This document shows, piece by piece, positions 51,961 through 63,529 of a stretch of 64,000 nucleotides of DNA (within the stretch, counting starts at the first letter, position 1; every line of letters begins with the position of its first letter). The DNA lies in the NCBI RefSeq assembly GCF_047495875.1, contig NC_092459.1:6700965-6764964 (forward strand), read 5' to 3'. The DNA is from Pithys albifrons albifrons. Its lineage: Eukaryota > Chordata > Aves > Passeriformes > Thamnophilidae. The translations under genes were made by a program, and so were the position numbers. The notes under the pieces are model-generated. The model had not been told where the DNA came from. It ran no database searches and worked only from the letters and a program-made list of their open reading frames with translations.

Positions 51961-53379
51961 GAGACTTAGAAGATCTAAAAATGGATGAGAACTTAGTTGA
52001 TCCCTGTGCCCAAGTCTGACTGAAATGTGCTCCCTTCAGCAGCTGTGAGGTGCTAAAACCAGCTTGCCTTTGACATGAGAAAAGGTATTTCTAACAGTGT
52101 CTGGAGAGAATTCCACTTGCAGAGCCAGATTTTGAGACACTTGGGAGGTCACATGCATTTTAGATTTTTGTACTGAGCAATCTGACTCCAGATTTTACCA
52201 TAATAATTTCTCTGTATATTGCTGTCCCCATGTGCAGATCATTTCATTTATGAAAGATACAGTGAGAAGAACACATTAAAAATTAGGCTTCCTGAACGTG
52301 GAGGGATTTGCTGAAATGATACGAACATACCTGCAACAACCCAAGGGAAGACCAAGAAGAAAATTAAATCAAAATACATGTAAGAGATATTAGTCAGGTC
52401 TCTTAATGCACAACTAGAAGGTGTTCAGAAATTATGGTGATCAGGACAGAATCTGAAGCAGTGTTAAGGTTAAAGGGAATAAAACCCAAACACACTCAGA
52501 GAACCTGGTAAAGAGCTCACGTGAAAAAGAATAAAAGGCATAGCCTGAGTGAACATTCCAGATAAAAATGACAACCAATTTGCTGCTGTCCATGCTTGGG
52601 AAGGCTTCATTCAAGGCTGATGTACTAAACTTAGGACTAATCAGATTTTTTTTTCAAAGTGGAGTGTCTCAGTGTACAAGGAGATGTGTGTCTTCAACAA
52701 TGTCTGCAAGACATCAAAGAAATATCTTGTTGGTGATGTTTTTTCAGTAGATTGCTCACTGGATGCAACTCATCACTGGCAATCTCTATCTACCTGACAT
52801 TAAGTATTAGCATCCAAATAAAACACTTTTTCTTTTTTCTAATTTAAGCACATAGTTAAATTATCTTTATTTTAGCAAGTACAAATACTTCTTTCTTCAT
52901 TTCAGACTGGAATATTGACCTCGCCTTCATAGCAACAGCTATTTGAAATTCATATATTTTGAGGAAAAAAAAATGACAGCTGCTTTTATTGTTCTTTTTA
53001 AGAGCATCTCTAACAACAGCTAGAGAATCATGGCAATTCTGCTAGCCACGAGAAGTTGATTGGGTTGGTTACTTCAATCTCACCAGCTTCATCTTTGATT
53101 TTAATAAGATCTTTAGAAATGGCTGGTTTTCCCTGCAGAACTTGAAGTAACACAACTTATTCTGTCTTCAATTCCTATTGAAATGTAAACAATCTGCAAA
53201 TCTTTTAGAAAGGTTCAGTGTGGAAAACTCCAAACTGATAATTTGTGTATCATGTATTCACTGAGATCCTAAACACCTTGCACGAGAGCACAGTCCAGGA
53301 GAAGAACAACATAAGCAAAGTATTGTTGCCTGTTGTCTAAGTTCCTGTGAAAACAGACACTCAGAAAAAATATTAATGG
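51961..53379. other. Unique AT-rich sequence
   Basis: Nothing recognised. If the gene proposed next is real, this lies beyond its 3' end. Confidence 0.4.
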
Positions 53380-53711
53380 AGAAAGACAGATGGTATATCT
53401 TTATTGAAGGCTTTCAAGGTGCACACCCGAAGTCTGCACACATACACACACGCACAGGCCCACACCTGCACACCGACATGCACAAGGATGTCACGGCTCT
53501 GATAACTTCTTCAGCAATTAACACATGAGATACCTACAACCAACCATGATTGTCAATTCCCTCTGTGCCCCACCCACAGGGGTCTTCAGAACTGCCCCTT
53601 GGAGAAGTTCCAGAACTTCCAGGCCTTCTTGTGCTTTTTCTTCATGCTGTCTACAGGTGGTTTCTCATAAACACCACGGCCTTTTGGCAGGGCATGAGAA
53701 AGCTCACAAAT
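53380..53711 (-). CDS. Candidate terminal coding exon plus 3' UTR, product unknown (partial)
   Basis: Coding part 53586-53711 (minus strand, 41 codons plus TGA), partial at its 5' end. The acceptor is strong: a TTACTAA branch-point-like site, then CTCTTTCTCGCAG directly before the exon, which starts in phase 0 (I-C-E-L-S-H-A). The peptide is low-chance in composition and ends with a basic/aromatic tail: MKKKHKKAWKFWNFSKGQF then stop. A 3' UTR of ~200 nt follows to an AATAAA signal on the minus strand (plus-strand TTTATT at 53400-53405), so cleavage near 53380 is expected. That is the layout of a last exon, and upstream exons would lie at higher coordinates. I do not recognise the family; a lysine/tryptophan-rich C-terminus suits a cytoplasmic tail or a membrane- or nucleic-acid-binding end, but this is a guess. 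Plus-strand ORFs 53525-53749 and 53550-53807 would be shadows. Confidence 0.45.
53400..53405 (-). terminator. Polyadenylation signal AATAAA (minus strand)
   Basis: AATAAA on the minus strand ~180 nt after the TGA at 53586-53588. It would serve the candidate last exon; the hexamer alone is weak evidence in AT-rich DNA. Confidence 0.4.
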
Positions 53712-55239
53712 CTGCGAGAAAGAGCTTTAGTAACTCACCTAAGATGTGAGCAACTTAGGAAAGTTCATGTAACCTATTTAATCCCAAAAATCTCAGAATA
53801 TACATGAAAATCCTTAGGCATCAGTATGCCAAATCTGAGATGTAAGCAATATTGTTTTCCAACAGCAAAACAAATTCAAATCTCCATTTTATGCTAAAAA
53901 GTCAAATCAATCTAATACTGCCTTAAAAATATTTTTGTTCCAGGACACTTAAAAACCTCATTAAGAAAATTTAAAGTAAACAAACAAACAGAAACAAACA
54001 AGCCCAGAATTCCTAAATCTGCCTGCAGTTCTACATCAAGCAACATGACAGGATATATAAGGCCAGTGCTACTAACATCAAATCAGTTGCTCACAAATTG
54101 TGTTCATTTAACTGCACAGGCAGTTTAAGCCCCACTGCCCATTTCAGAATGAGCCCCTAACAGAACCACATGTGGCTGTGTGGAAGAGGGAGGATGGTAT
54201 CTCTCTAGAGCAGCAATAAACACTGATCAAGTGTGAGGGGAGAAAAGATTAGCATGGGGGCAAATATTCTGCCAACTGGTTTCCATGCTTTGTGCATGAC
54301 TTTGTACATGAAAAACAGAAGCATCTTTGCCCCCAAAGAGCAGAATTTAACAAAAATGGCAGATGTATTTAATCTTTCATCTGTAATACTATCCTGCCAA
54401 TGGATTTAAGAGATCTGTAGCTGTCTTCTTTCAGCACATCCTTAGACAGGTAATAGATGTGCTTCCACATTCAGCAACACCACTGCTTGTGCTGAACCTG
54501 TCTCTGGCAGCTCAGTCCAGCCCCCTGGGAAAGCAATACAAATCATGGGGGTTTAGCAGCCTGTATCACTTCCCCAGAACAGGACTGCAAAGAACACAGT
54601 GGGGATGCAGGCATAAGCCAGAAATGAAAGGGTTAGGAGTGACTATCCTGGCACTGCCACTGGAAAAATAAGGGATGCCAGGTCTGAGACGGGCAAGGGT
54701 ACCAGAGCAACTCCTGCTTGCTTCTCACCTTACAGCTAGTCCCCCTGAGGTTTTCTGTGCTACAAAACAATAACACCAGTGTCATCAAAAGCATAATAAA
54801 GTGACGTGTAAGCAGTGTTGCATAATAAGCTACAACTTAGTTCACTACACTTTCTCTTCTGAACTTTGTTTTAACTCTTTCCTGAGGATCAATACCTGAT
54901 CTGTGTTTTCACAAAATGTTCTAAACCTTAGACCATGTATGTAAAAACTCATAAGCAATTATCTGTAACTACAGCAAGCTTTCAAATAAAGTATCATATA
55001 CTTCTGAGTGAAACTCATTTCTATTCCCAAAACAAAGGAGTACATACAGCATTCAGAAAAACACAATTAACAGAAAAATTTGAGGATGCTATTCAAGCAA
55101 GTCTGTATTTATTGCTACTGTACAGGTATCCTCAAACTAAGGACTGCAGCACAAGCATTTCAGGCTAGTGCACCTCTTATCTCTGGCTACCATTTGAATA
55201 GCACCTCTGGTTGGTGTTGAAGGCTTGGCAGTTAATTTA
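53712..55239. other. Unique sequence (would be an intron of the candidate minus-strand gene)
   Basis: Apart from the possible 31-nt exon at 54729-54759, no feature recognised. An AAAC-type low-complexity patch lies at 53978-54001. Confidence 0.35.
54729..54759 (-). other. Possible 31-nt internal exon (minus strand)
   Basis: On the minus strand a near-ideal donor AAG|GTGAG (54727-54731 region) and an acceptor TATTGTTTTGTAG enclose 31 nt. In the phase required by the exon at 53586-53711 it reads T-E-N-L-R-G-T-S-C-K with no stop and ends on a codon boundary. It is the nearest compatible upstream exon I found, but short splice-bounded segments occur by chance. Confidence 0.2.
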
Positions 55240-55474
55240 CAGAAAACATTTTGTGGCCACTTGAGGCCGTGGCACCACCTCCCTCTAACTCCAGCAATTT
55301 ACCTTCACTCCAAAGCCTGGCCAGTAGTTGAATCTTTCATGCCATCAACAGCACAGAAAACATTTTGTGGCCACTTGAGGCCGTGGCACCACCTCCCTCT
55401 AACTCCAGCAATTTACCTTCACTCCAAAACCTGGTCAGTAGTTGAATCTTTCATGCCATCAACAGCACAGAAAG
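55240..55474. repeat. Tandem duplication, 114-bp unit, two copies
   Basis: Unit 1 is 55240-55353 and unit 2 is 55354-55467, with the first bases of a third (CAGAAA) at 55468. The units differ at only two positions that I can see (AAAGCCTGGCCAG against AAAACCTGGTCAG), so the duplication is recent. Because 114 is a multiple of three, a 90-aa ORF (55225-55497) runs through both copies with a repeated 38-residue block; that is a by-product of the period and not evidence for a gene. Confidence 0.97.
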
Positions 55475-58400
55475 TTACTATGGCAGCAAGGAGTTAAACA
55501 GCTCACCCCTGGAGTCATGGGGCTTTCAGGGATGATGGGTTGTGATGGTTATCCTTCTCCTCCATAGGCCCTTCTTCCTCTAACCACGCCCTTCTTCCTC
55601 TAACCTAATGGACACCCAACTTGGTTTTGCTAGGGCAACTATTCCCTGCTCCTGGAGGATGTCACTGCACTGTTCACATTTCACTAACGAGGTGACATGA
55701 AGATTTAATCTTCTCTTTCACTACTTGGGCAGAGGATGCAGGGACTCAACTCTTACACTGTCTCTCCTTCCTAGAGCTGAAGCAGAAAGACTGTGGCATG
55801 GCTTGAATTCCACGCAGAGAGGTATAAAGGAGAAGGCAGAGGAGGCACAGAGGATTTCCACAGCAGAAAGAAGGTCCTGTTTCAATAGGAAAGGACATAA
55901 CAGAGTACCATCAGAACAAGAGTGCTGTTTGACAGTAGCCCTGGTAGTACTTCCAAATCTTTAGACTGAAAGTCCTCATATCCTGTGCTAGAAACACAGA
56001 TTATCCCAGAGAATACCAGAACTTCTTCCTTTCTGATGCTTTCTCTTCCTCCAGGGTAAACAAAACAAACCAAACAAAACCCCCAAAACAAACAAACAAG
56101 GTCAAATGTTCACAGTAAATGTTTGTGGATTTCTCGTACCTTTTGAGTTTGTGGCATATATTTAACACTCCATGTATAAAATGCAGCTTTGCTGCACTTT
56201 GCTAAAAGAGAATATATACCAAGTGAAATGGGAACTTATAATAACCTTCAAAATAAAACAAGAAGAGTTATCATTTTGTTTATCGATACAAAAAGAAAGA
56301 ACTGAATATTGGCATGTAGGAAAGGCTTGTTCCTTTCCCAAGCAGGGGGAAGCTGTATGCTGGGAGACAGGGATGGATATTATACATACTCCAGCGCCAT
56401 CTAGCCCAAGGAAATAAAATTCCACGTTGGACAATGGCTGCTGAAGGACACTTTGTAGTGCTAAATGTTAAGTTCATAAATAATTTCTGACTCTTGATGA
56501 AACTTAGCTTTTGGCTTATTGTATGACATTTTCATTTTTTTTTCTACCCTATAAATGCAGCTGAGCAGCATAGAAGCTCCTCTGGGAGCCATCTGCTATG
56601 GGAAATAACTGGAATATGCTATTTTCATTATTTCTCATCCAAACTGAAACTTGAGACAACCTGAAATGCTGTAATAAATGAAAACCCACGGTACATACAT
56701 TTTGTGGGTATTTTAGTAGAAAACTGAGAACTTCAATAAGAGAAGAGAGGAAAATAATAATTAAAAAAATCTAATCATGCAAGTAGGATCTTGCCAGTTT
56801 CACCATAGTGAAAATTTGTAATAAGGGGGGAAATCTATAGTGTATTCTCTTACTAGTTTTTTATTTCTAGAAATGTCAAATGAATTTCTTCTCTCTTCTA
56901 TACAAAGTTCAATTAACTTATACCAGTTTGAAGTTTATCTAAATTAAATATCTGGGTTTGGATAGAAGTGATTTTAAATCCACCAGGAAAAATAAGAAAA
57001 GTTTTCAAAAGTCTAGATAGCTTCTTCATGATGATGTTCAGTCTAGTCAATTCAAAATTTGACCACAGGTCTTCTAAATTGTCAGATTTCAAAGACCACA
57101 TTGATATTATTCCACTGTTTTTTCTTCACAGTGTGCATTCTGCAATTTTTTGAGTATTTCTAGTAATAGCAAGTGAGAATTAATTTTAATATAAAGTAAG
57201 AGCACATCTACCTTTGAAATTTATCACAGAATGAATCATCCTGTCTCTTCATTATGAGGGAGCTTACATAACTAGTTTAGCTCCCACTGTGTACACCTCA
57301 ATTTTACTAGGACAGACCTGCTTCTTCAAAGATTGTACTTGAGCCACAAAATTATCAGAGGTATTTCTTTTGTTTGCTTTTTTTCTTCGAGGACAGTTTT
57401 CATAATTATTCTTTTTTTTTTAGCTGTAGGAAAGTCTTTCCATACACAGGATAACCTAAATCCAAACAGGAGAAGCATTCCATAGCATTGCTACACTGTG
57501 GTAACTCTGTGAGCTCTGAGAAAGCAGGCTCAGGAGTCAGAAACCATGTAGATCCACTAAAAAGGGTTCTTTGAGAATCTAATACATGCTGTTCCTCAGG
57601 TAATTATACAGCTAATTCGGAGCTGTGTATCACCACAAGACACTGTACTGTGATACAAAGACATAGTGTAACACTTCAGTTGATGGATAAAAGCTTTTCC
57701 ACCAAGAAAAAAATACATGTGTTGTTGCTGAATGAGAAGTTGGCAGTAAGCACACCCACAGGAATTTTTAATAGCACATTTCTAGTTTTTCATAATAATA
57801 CTAAAAATACAGTGGTGCACAGGTGGCCCAGCACTGTTTAAAAAGACTGGTCAGCAGGGTAAAAAAAACAATAGGAAGAATTGCAGCCCCCAAGAAAGAC
57901 AGATATGCGTCAACAGAAGGGCCAAGATGTGGTGCACATATACATGGACTTATGTTTGTATTACAGAGCCCATAGTCAAAACAAGTCATATAAATCTTAT
58001 AATATAATGTGCTGTTTTGCTGTGCCTTTACTACCCTCCAGCAAAAGAGGGGGTTTATTATAAATCAATGTATATGCACCAGTTACAAGGTATAAGTTAA
58101 AGTTCTTAATAATTTTTAGTCATTGTTACTTACAGTGAGATCAAATAATTACAAAGAAATAGGGTCATGTTTTTTCCATCAAAGGCTGACAACTTTTAAT
58201 ACAAAGTCTTTATATTATCACTTAATTAGAAGTGCTGCATCCATACATACTATTACTGTACCATTAAATCTGTATATAATGTTATGATGGATGGATAGGA
58301 AGGAGGAGCTCTATTTTGCATATATTCAATGTCTAACTAGGTTTTATAATTAGGCTTTTGACCCTGCTTTTACCTGGGAACCTGAATTAGCAATTGAATT

Positions 58401-58703
58401 TCTGTTATGCTGGTGACCCTATTTGCAGTGTCACAGCCTGAGACACGAGAAAGAGTTCTTTGGAACCCTTGGCTCACAGTTATGTGTTCTCCTTGGACTC
58501 ATTACGCTTCCCAGGGAGACTCAGTTAGGGTAGGATCAAGTTCTCCTTCTTGCATCAAACTTGCTCCTATAATTTCATGGGCCTAATGAGTCAGACAAAA
58601 ATAAGTTTCAAAATATCAGTGGGAAGATCATAAAGGCTTTCTAGGGAGAGAATTATATGTAATTTGCTACCTAACCAGGGACTGGTAGATTCTTCCTGTG
58701 GAG
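55475..58703. other. Unique AT-rich sequence
   Basis: Contains a small 20-bp direct repeat (CCTTCTTCCTCTAACC at 55569 and 55589) and an A/C-rich low-complexity patch at 56057-56100. No repeat family or exon recognised. Confidence 0.45.
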
Positions 58704-58800
58704 TCACAGAGTCCTAGAATGGTTTGAGTTGAAAGGGACCTTGAAGATCAGCTATTTCCAATCCCTTGCCATGGGCAGGGACACTTTTCACTCGACCAGA
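58704..58800 (-). mobile_element. CR1 LINE 3' end fragment (minus strand), ~97 bp
   Basis: TCACAGAGTCCTAGAATGG, GAGTTGAAAGGGACCTTGAA and CTTGCCATGGGCAGGGACAC are the antisense CR1 3' terminus in order. The copy is cut short at the ACTCGACCAG side. Confidence 0.92.
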
Positions 58801-58863
58801 GTCCTTCAGAAGCATCTGCTTTGTCTACTGCCCACACAAGCAATTTAGACATTTATCTTAGGA

Positions 58864-58930
58864 AGACTTACTGATAAGACATAAAAGTCAGATGCCCAGA
58901 CTTACTGATAAGACATATAAAAGTCAGATG
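58864..58930. repeat. 34-bp imperfect direct duplication
   Basis: AGACTTACTGATAAGACATA at 58864 recurs at 58898, each followed by AAAAGTCAGATG; the second copy has a 2-nt TA insertion. Confidence 0.9.
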
Positions 58931-59758
58931 TTGTGGGTTTGAGCTTAGCTTTGTTATTATCATATTTTAATTGATAACTCCCATCAGCCACCACCATCTA
59001 CTTTTCACCCATTTTGACATATTTACTCATTTAAAAACAAGTAGAAATAGGTGGAAAAGACAGAAAAGATGAGGCCTGGATTTAAATGACTGTCATGCAT
59101 GAAAAATCGAACTTTCTTTCTCAATGGCATCACCTCTGAATTCTGTCCTTAGAATTTACATTTTATCATCCTCATCAAGATCCAAAAACTGCTTCCCTTC
59201 CCTTCCAAAACAACTCTAAACCTTGCAGCATAAAATATAGTATAGACACCCAAGCACCAAGCATAATGAAATCTAGCAACAATAATTCAAATATGTGTCT
59301 CCTTGTCTGAGTCACTTCAGAGACATCCAGAAACATAAATATATGTTTTCCCTGAAAGGTAACAGTTTTCTTCCTTTTAATCTGAAATAAAATTCTGTCC
59401 CCATCTCCCAGGGAACTAAAGGTGACAATAAGAGCTCGAGAATGTTCAGGAGATGTGCTTTTCACATTAACATTGCCAACAGCTGCACCATAAATACTGG
59501 GTATATGGAAAGTACATTCAATCATTATAGGAGGTATAATTTTAAATCTGAAAATCTCTCAAATAAATCAGTAGAAAAAAGTTAAGGGGTCTAAGTTTCC
59601 AAAATCTAAATGTACTGCTTTTCTCTTCCAGCTTTATTTGCAAGGAATTCTAAAATCTGCTGGAACAAAATATTCCCCTTAATGTTCTATAAACCGCTTA
59701 TGAAATATCAAGCTTTGTTCTGTTCATTTTTCCTTTTCCTGTGCTACCCCCTTGCCAG
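58931..59758. other. Unique sequence; 116-aa minus-strand ORF without support
   Basis: The ORF at 59175-59525 (minus) is open for ~128 codons when extended upstream, but no good donor site is found inside it, no domain is recognised and its length is near what chance gives in a window of this size. Confidence 0.35.
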
Positions 59759-60018
59759 ACGTCAAGAGGCTGATGCCAAATGTCTGTGAATTCATGGCTT
59801 ATGAAGGGCAGGATTGGATGAGTGAAGGAAAATCAGGCACAAAGACAAATATATTACCCTCCCCCGACCTCTTCTCTTTTATCAACACCAACACAGTTTC
59901 ACACAGTGAGCCGGGAGCCAATATGAGCATCTTGGAATTATTTGAGATACAGCACATGCTGTCAGACCTCTTGCATTCAGCGCTGGAGGTCCTCCGTTCT
60001 GCTCCTGAGGAAATCTGA
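59759..60018 (+). other. Candidate coding exon (plus strand), product unknown
   Basis: A long polypyrimidine tract (59717-59756, mostly T and C) ending CCCCCTTGCCAG is one of the best 3' splice sites in the window. It opens directly into a frame of 86 codons (D-V-K-R-L-M-P-N...) ending in TGA at 60016-60018. The C-terminal half is amphipathic (SILELFEIQHMLSDLLHSAL). A donor-like ACA|GTGAGC at about 59902-59907 would alternatively give a ~145-nt internal exon. GC content is higher than in the flanks. No family is recognised, and the same stretch is also open on the minus strand (59799-60038), which weakens the case. Confidence 0.25.
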
Positions 60019-61491
60019 TATGATGGCATTGACTCCATGCTCTCTGCTAGGTTTGCTCTGCATACTAGAGACCCTAAAGAAGGGCTACAAGGATGTTTAT
60101 ATTAGCCCTTGCCAAGGACACTCTGTCATCCTGCTGGCATGCACAGAAAGTGCCCAAAAATCTCGAGGGATACCATGAACTGCAGAAGTAATTCAGGTCA
60201 ATATTCTTTCTATCCTTGCAGTATAAGGAACAGAGAAAGTGTAGGGTGAAAACCTTTCAAAAAGCCAACAGGGAAAACATTGAAAAGTCCAAAGACAGCT
60301 TGTATCCAAGCCACACATCCAAGAGAGCACACTGAGCCAGCTGTCATTCCTCAGGTAGACCTGGTGACTATTTCATGAGCAGACAGAAAATGCCATGTTC
60401 ATTAGAAGACTCTTAACAAGAAAACAGCCTGGGACAACACTAAAATTATTATTCACTCTCTCAATTTCATAAAAGAAGCCTGATCTTTACCAAAGATATT
60501 AAAACTTCTTCTATCGATTAATCAGATCTACATGTAAGACTTTTTGCTTTATCGTATCTCCATTCTTGAATGTCTCGTGCAAGATAATTAAAGTAATTTC
60601 CTAGTATCTCCTTGTAACAAAATTAGTTCCATTAAAAAGTGAAGATAAAGATGGGGGAAACAGAGGAAGATATAGAATCTGCTATAAAATATAACTGATT
60701 GATTTATAGTCTCTTTAATAGACTGATCTAACATGTCTAATATGTCTACGTCTAGCACCTGCCTCATATGAAAGAAAAAAACTGCATTGTCAAAGTATAG
60801 CCCATTTTTACAAGCCATAAATTTCAAGAATAACAACAGTTTCCCCACACACATCTTCTAGGCTGTCCTTATCAATAACCAGCATGGGAAGTTCAAAAAA
60901 TGGAGTACAAGAACCAGGTGAAATACAGAAAAAAAATGCCCTGCCTCCTGCAGTCCCACAGCATCTGGAAGATCTATCCTGCAGTCATCACTCCATACTC
61001 TTCACTCTTGTAAAAGATACCATGAAGTTACATATTTGCAAATCTGGGACAAGCCCTATTTCTTCAAAAACAAGTCCTAGCCTTTAAAAGTCATGCTGAT
61101 GACTCTCCTGGATCACTGAAAACAGGGGTAAGGATTAAAGCAGGATGAAAACATATTACAGTGTGCCTCAGAAAACAGTCCTTGGGGAAGTGCATTTGTA
61201 AATAAAGGCAAGGTATGAGGAATTTCTGATTCCATATCTCCCATTCAGTTTTCACTGTTATTGAAAATGGTGTATCCAAACACACAAACTGTCTCTGCAG
61301 CCTGACATTCTCTTTCAAGTCTCTTGGTGCTACTGAAAAGGAACATTCTTTTGATTTATTTTGCCCTTCAGAGCCCATTACTCTATCCATCTAAATTACC
61401 TTCTAAAGTTCTTTCTTTTCAGTATACAGAAATGTTTCTTTTATCCAAACAAATTTACATTTTTTAATGGCTCCCTACTTTTCTGTAGGAC
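60019..61491. other. Unique AT-rich sequence
   Basis: No recognised repeat or supported exon. Confidence 0.45.
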
Positions 61492-62067
61492 TGTTGTGCT
61501 TTAGCTCCAGCCAGCAATTCATCCCCCCACAGCTCCTTGCTCATTTTTCCTGTGTCATGGGGAAGAGAAATGGAAGGGTAAATGTCAGAAAACCCATAGG
61601 GTGAGACAAAGACTTTTTGCCAGGAAAAGCAAAATGACCACACTCCAGCAAAGCAAAACAAGGTATTAATTCACCACTTCTGATGGTCAGGCAGGAGTTC
61701 AGCCACTCCCAGGAAGGCAGGGCTCCATCACATGTAACATTGACTTGGGAAGACAAACACTATTCCTCCAAACATCCCTCATTTCCTTCATCTTCCTCAG
61801 CTTTATATGCTGAGCATGACACCCTATGGTCTGGGATATCCCTTGGGTTAGTTGGGATCAGCTGTCCCAGCTGTATCTCCTCCCAGCTTCCTGTTCCCTC
61901 TCGCTGTGGGATGAGGTGTGGGGCAGAAAAAGCCTTGACTCTGTAGGCACTGCTAATCAAAAACAAAAATTTCCCTGTGGTATCAACACTGTTTCCAGCA
62001 CAAATTCCAAACAGCTCCATACTAGCTACTATGAAGAAAGTTATCTCTACCTCAGATAAAACCAGCA
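61492..62067 (+). mobile_element. Solo LTR of an avian ERVL-type endogenous retrovirus
   Basis: About 576 bp from TGTTGTGCTTTAGCTCCAGC to GATAAAACCAGCA, with TG...CA ends. Family-typical stretches in order: GGCAGGGCTCCATCACATGT, CTTGGGAAGACAAACACTAT, CAGCTTTATATGCTGAGCAT (TATA region about 61801-61807), GGGATATCCCTTGGGTTAG, GGTATCAACACTGTTTCCAG and TACTAGCTACTATGAAGAAA. It is related to the LTR at 41521-42118 and less eroded. No internal retroviral genes adjoin it, so it is solo. I see no matching target-site duplication at the flanks. ORFs at 61464-61661, 61541-61756, 61683-61946, 61760-62068 and 61826-62059 all fall in or across it and are not host genes. Confidence 0.92.
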
Positions 62068-62266
62068 CTTCTCACAATATTTTCTATGTCTTAAGCAATT
62101 CTAAATGAATGAAATGAGAGACAGGCATATATAAGAAATTTAGGGTGTTTTCAACATAGCATACATGCTACTGTATTGTAAATGACCATTTTATAAAATG
62201 ATGCAGTCCTGTTTGATTCCAGTTGCAGCTAAAAGTAAAATAAAGCCATTTCCTGGTTGATTTCAG
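62068..62266. other. Unique AT-rich spacer
   Basis: Nothing recognised apart from the acceptor-like TGGTTGATTTCAG at its right end. Confidence 0.4.
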
Positions 62267-62570
62267 TTGGAATTGGAGATAGTTTTTCAATATGACCCTC
62301 GGCAGTGCTTAAAAAAGTGGGAGAAAGAGGCAGATAAGGCACTGAATGAAATAAATGGATCCAATCTGAACCCAGTTACTTCAGAAGTTGATAGCATATT
62401 GGAAAGGCAATGCACAACCAGTAACCTCAGCCATAAGAAACTTAATGATGGATGAAAATGAAAAACGTCTGGATGCCTATTTGTTTATGAGAATTAGAAT
62501 CCTTTAAACAAGTTATGAGAGAAAGGGCTGTTGCTGCACTGGATTTTAAGCCAATTAGAAATGAATGAAA
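62267..62570 (+). pseudogene. Possible decayed coding sequence, identity unknown
   Basis: An acceptor-like TGGTTGATTTCAG (to 62266) opens into a charged frame (DPRQCLKKWEKEADKALNEI...) that stops at 62453-62455. Overlapping and following it in other frames are two more protein-like stretches: RNLMMDENEKRLDAYLFM (about 62433-62490) and ESFKQVMRERAVAALDFK (from about 62499). Three charged, helix-prone pieces in consecutive frames look like one coding sequence broken by small indels. I recognise no family; it could be a processed-gene relic, an old viral or transposon fragment, or chance. Confidence 0.25.
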
Positions 62571-63529
62571 AATCTAATTTAAATGGACATCATCTTTCAC
62601 TAATATTAGAAAAACAATACTTTCTGCACTTTATTGGAGGTGATAAATTTATTGTGACACCTGAAGAGGACAGCTATTTTATACTAAAAGACAGTTTCCT
62701 CTGCCTAGAAAATAGCCAAAACTCACCCACAGTTTTGAATTTTGCTTCCTGGTGGTCAGTCAGTCATATTTTTAAATTATTCTTATTAGTTTTAACACTA
62801 ATGGATGGATTAAAACAAACTTTTGTTGGCATAATCAACAAAAATAGTTTGGACTTTGCTCCATCACTATATCTAGGACAATTCTGTCTAATAATCCAAA
62901 AGATAAATAACATGATGCATGTTACTTATAAGATGCTGGATTCTGGTCTCCTCCACACCTCTGAAAAGTTACAAATCTTTACATTCCTGTCTGTGTAACT
63001 GAGTTCAGATCTGTTCTGGTATATCTAACATATGTATCAGTTTTTGGCATCAGTTGGCCATTATGTTGTGCCAATCTTATAAGTTACATTGCCATGTCCT
63101 CTAAAAAGTCTCATGTGGGACAGAATTCAGGTTATGAACTGTCTTTTTTCAATTCCTACACATATTCATAAAGAGTAAAGTAGAGAGCAGCAAAAGAACC
63201 TGTGAGATCAAAGACTTTATCATCTCCTGGCCTGCCCATGAAGGTAACTGCCCTTTTCAAGGGCTGGTGAAAAGATTCATGGGGAGGAAATGTAGATGTT
63301 TTTGAACCAGGAGGGGAGGAAATCTTTAGGGCTTTATACTGCAGCCACCATGGACAACAGCAAAGAAATAAGCCCTTAAAGCTCTGTTGATCCAAAGGCT
63401 GGAGCTCAGTGCAGAACACCAAACAGAGAGGCAAGAGGAAACCTCTCTTAGTCTCTCTGTAGATGAACTACATGTGGAAGGTACCTCACACACAACATGA
63501 TTGTAGAGACATACTTGCCTACCATGGTG
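62571..63529. other. Unique AT-rich sequence; 155-aa ORF without support
   Basis: The ORF 62531-62998 is the longest non-repeat, non-transposon frame in the window, but it has no recognised domain, no start context and poor amino-acid complexity in its second half. Chance is the simplest reading. Confidence 0.35.

Noticed and set aside
55225..55497. 90-aa ORF with an internal 38-residue repeat, considered as a repeat protein
   Set aside because: The repeat follows from the 114-bp tandem duplication, whose period happens to be a multiple of three.
59175..59525. 116-aa minus-strand ORF with a beta-strand-like look and an upstream AG
   Set aside because: An acceptor-like TTTTCAG lies upstream, but no credible donor is present and no family is recognised; length compatible with chance.
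61760..62068. 102-aa minus-strand ORF and overlapping plus-strand ORFs
   Set aside because: Inside the ERVL-type LTR, which does not code for protein.
62531..62998. 155-aa plus-strand ORF
   Set aside because: Longest non-repeat frame, but no domain, no start context and no continuity with the fragments upstream; at this AT content one or two ORFs of this size are expected by chance in 128 kb of strand.
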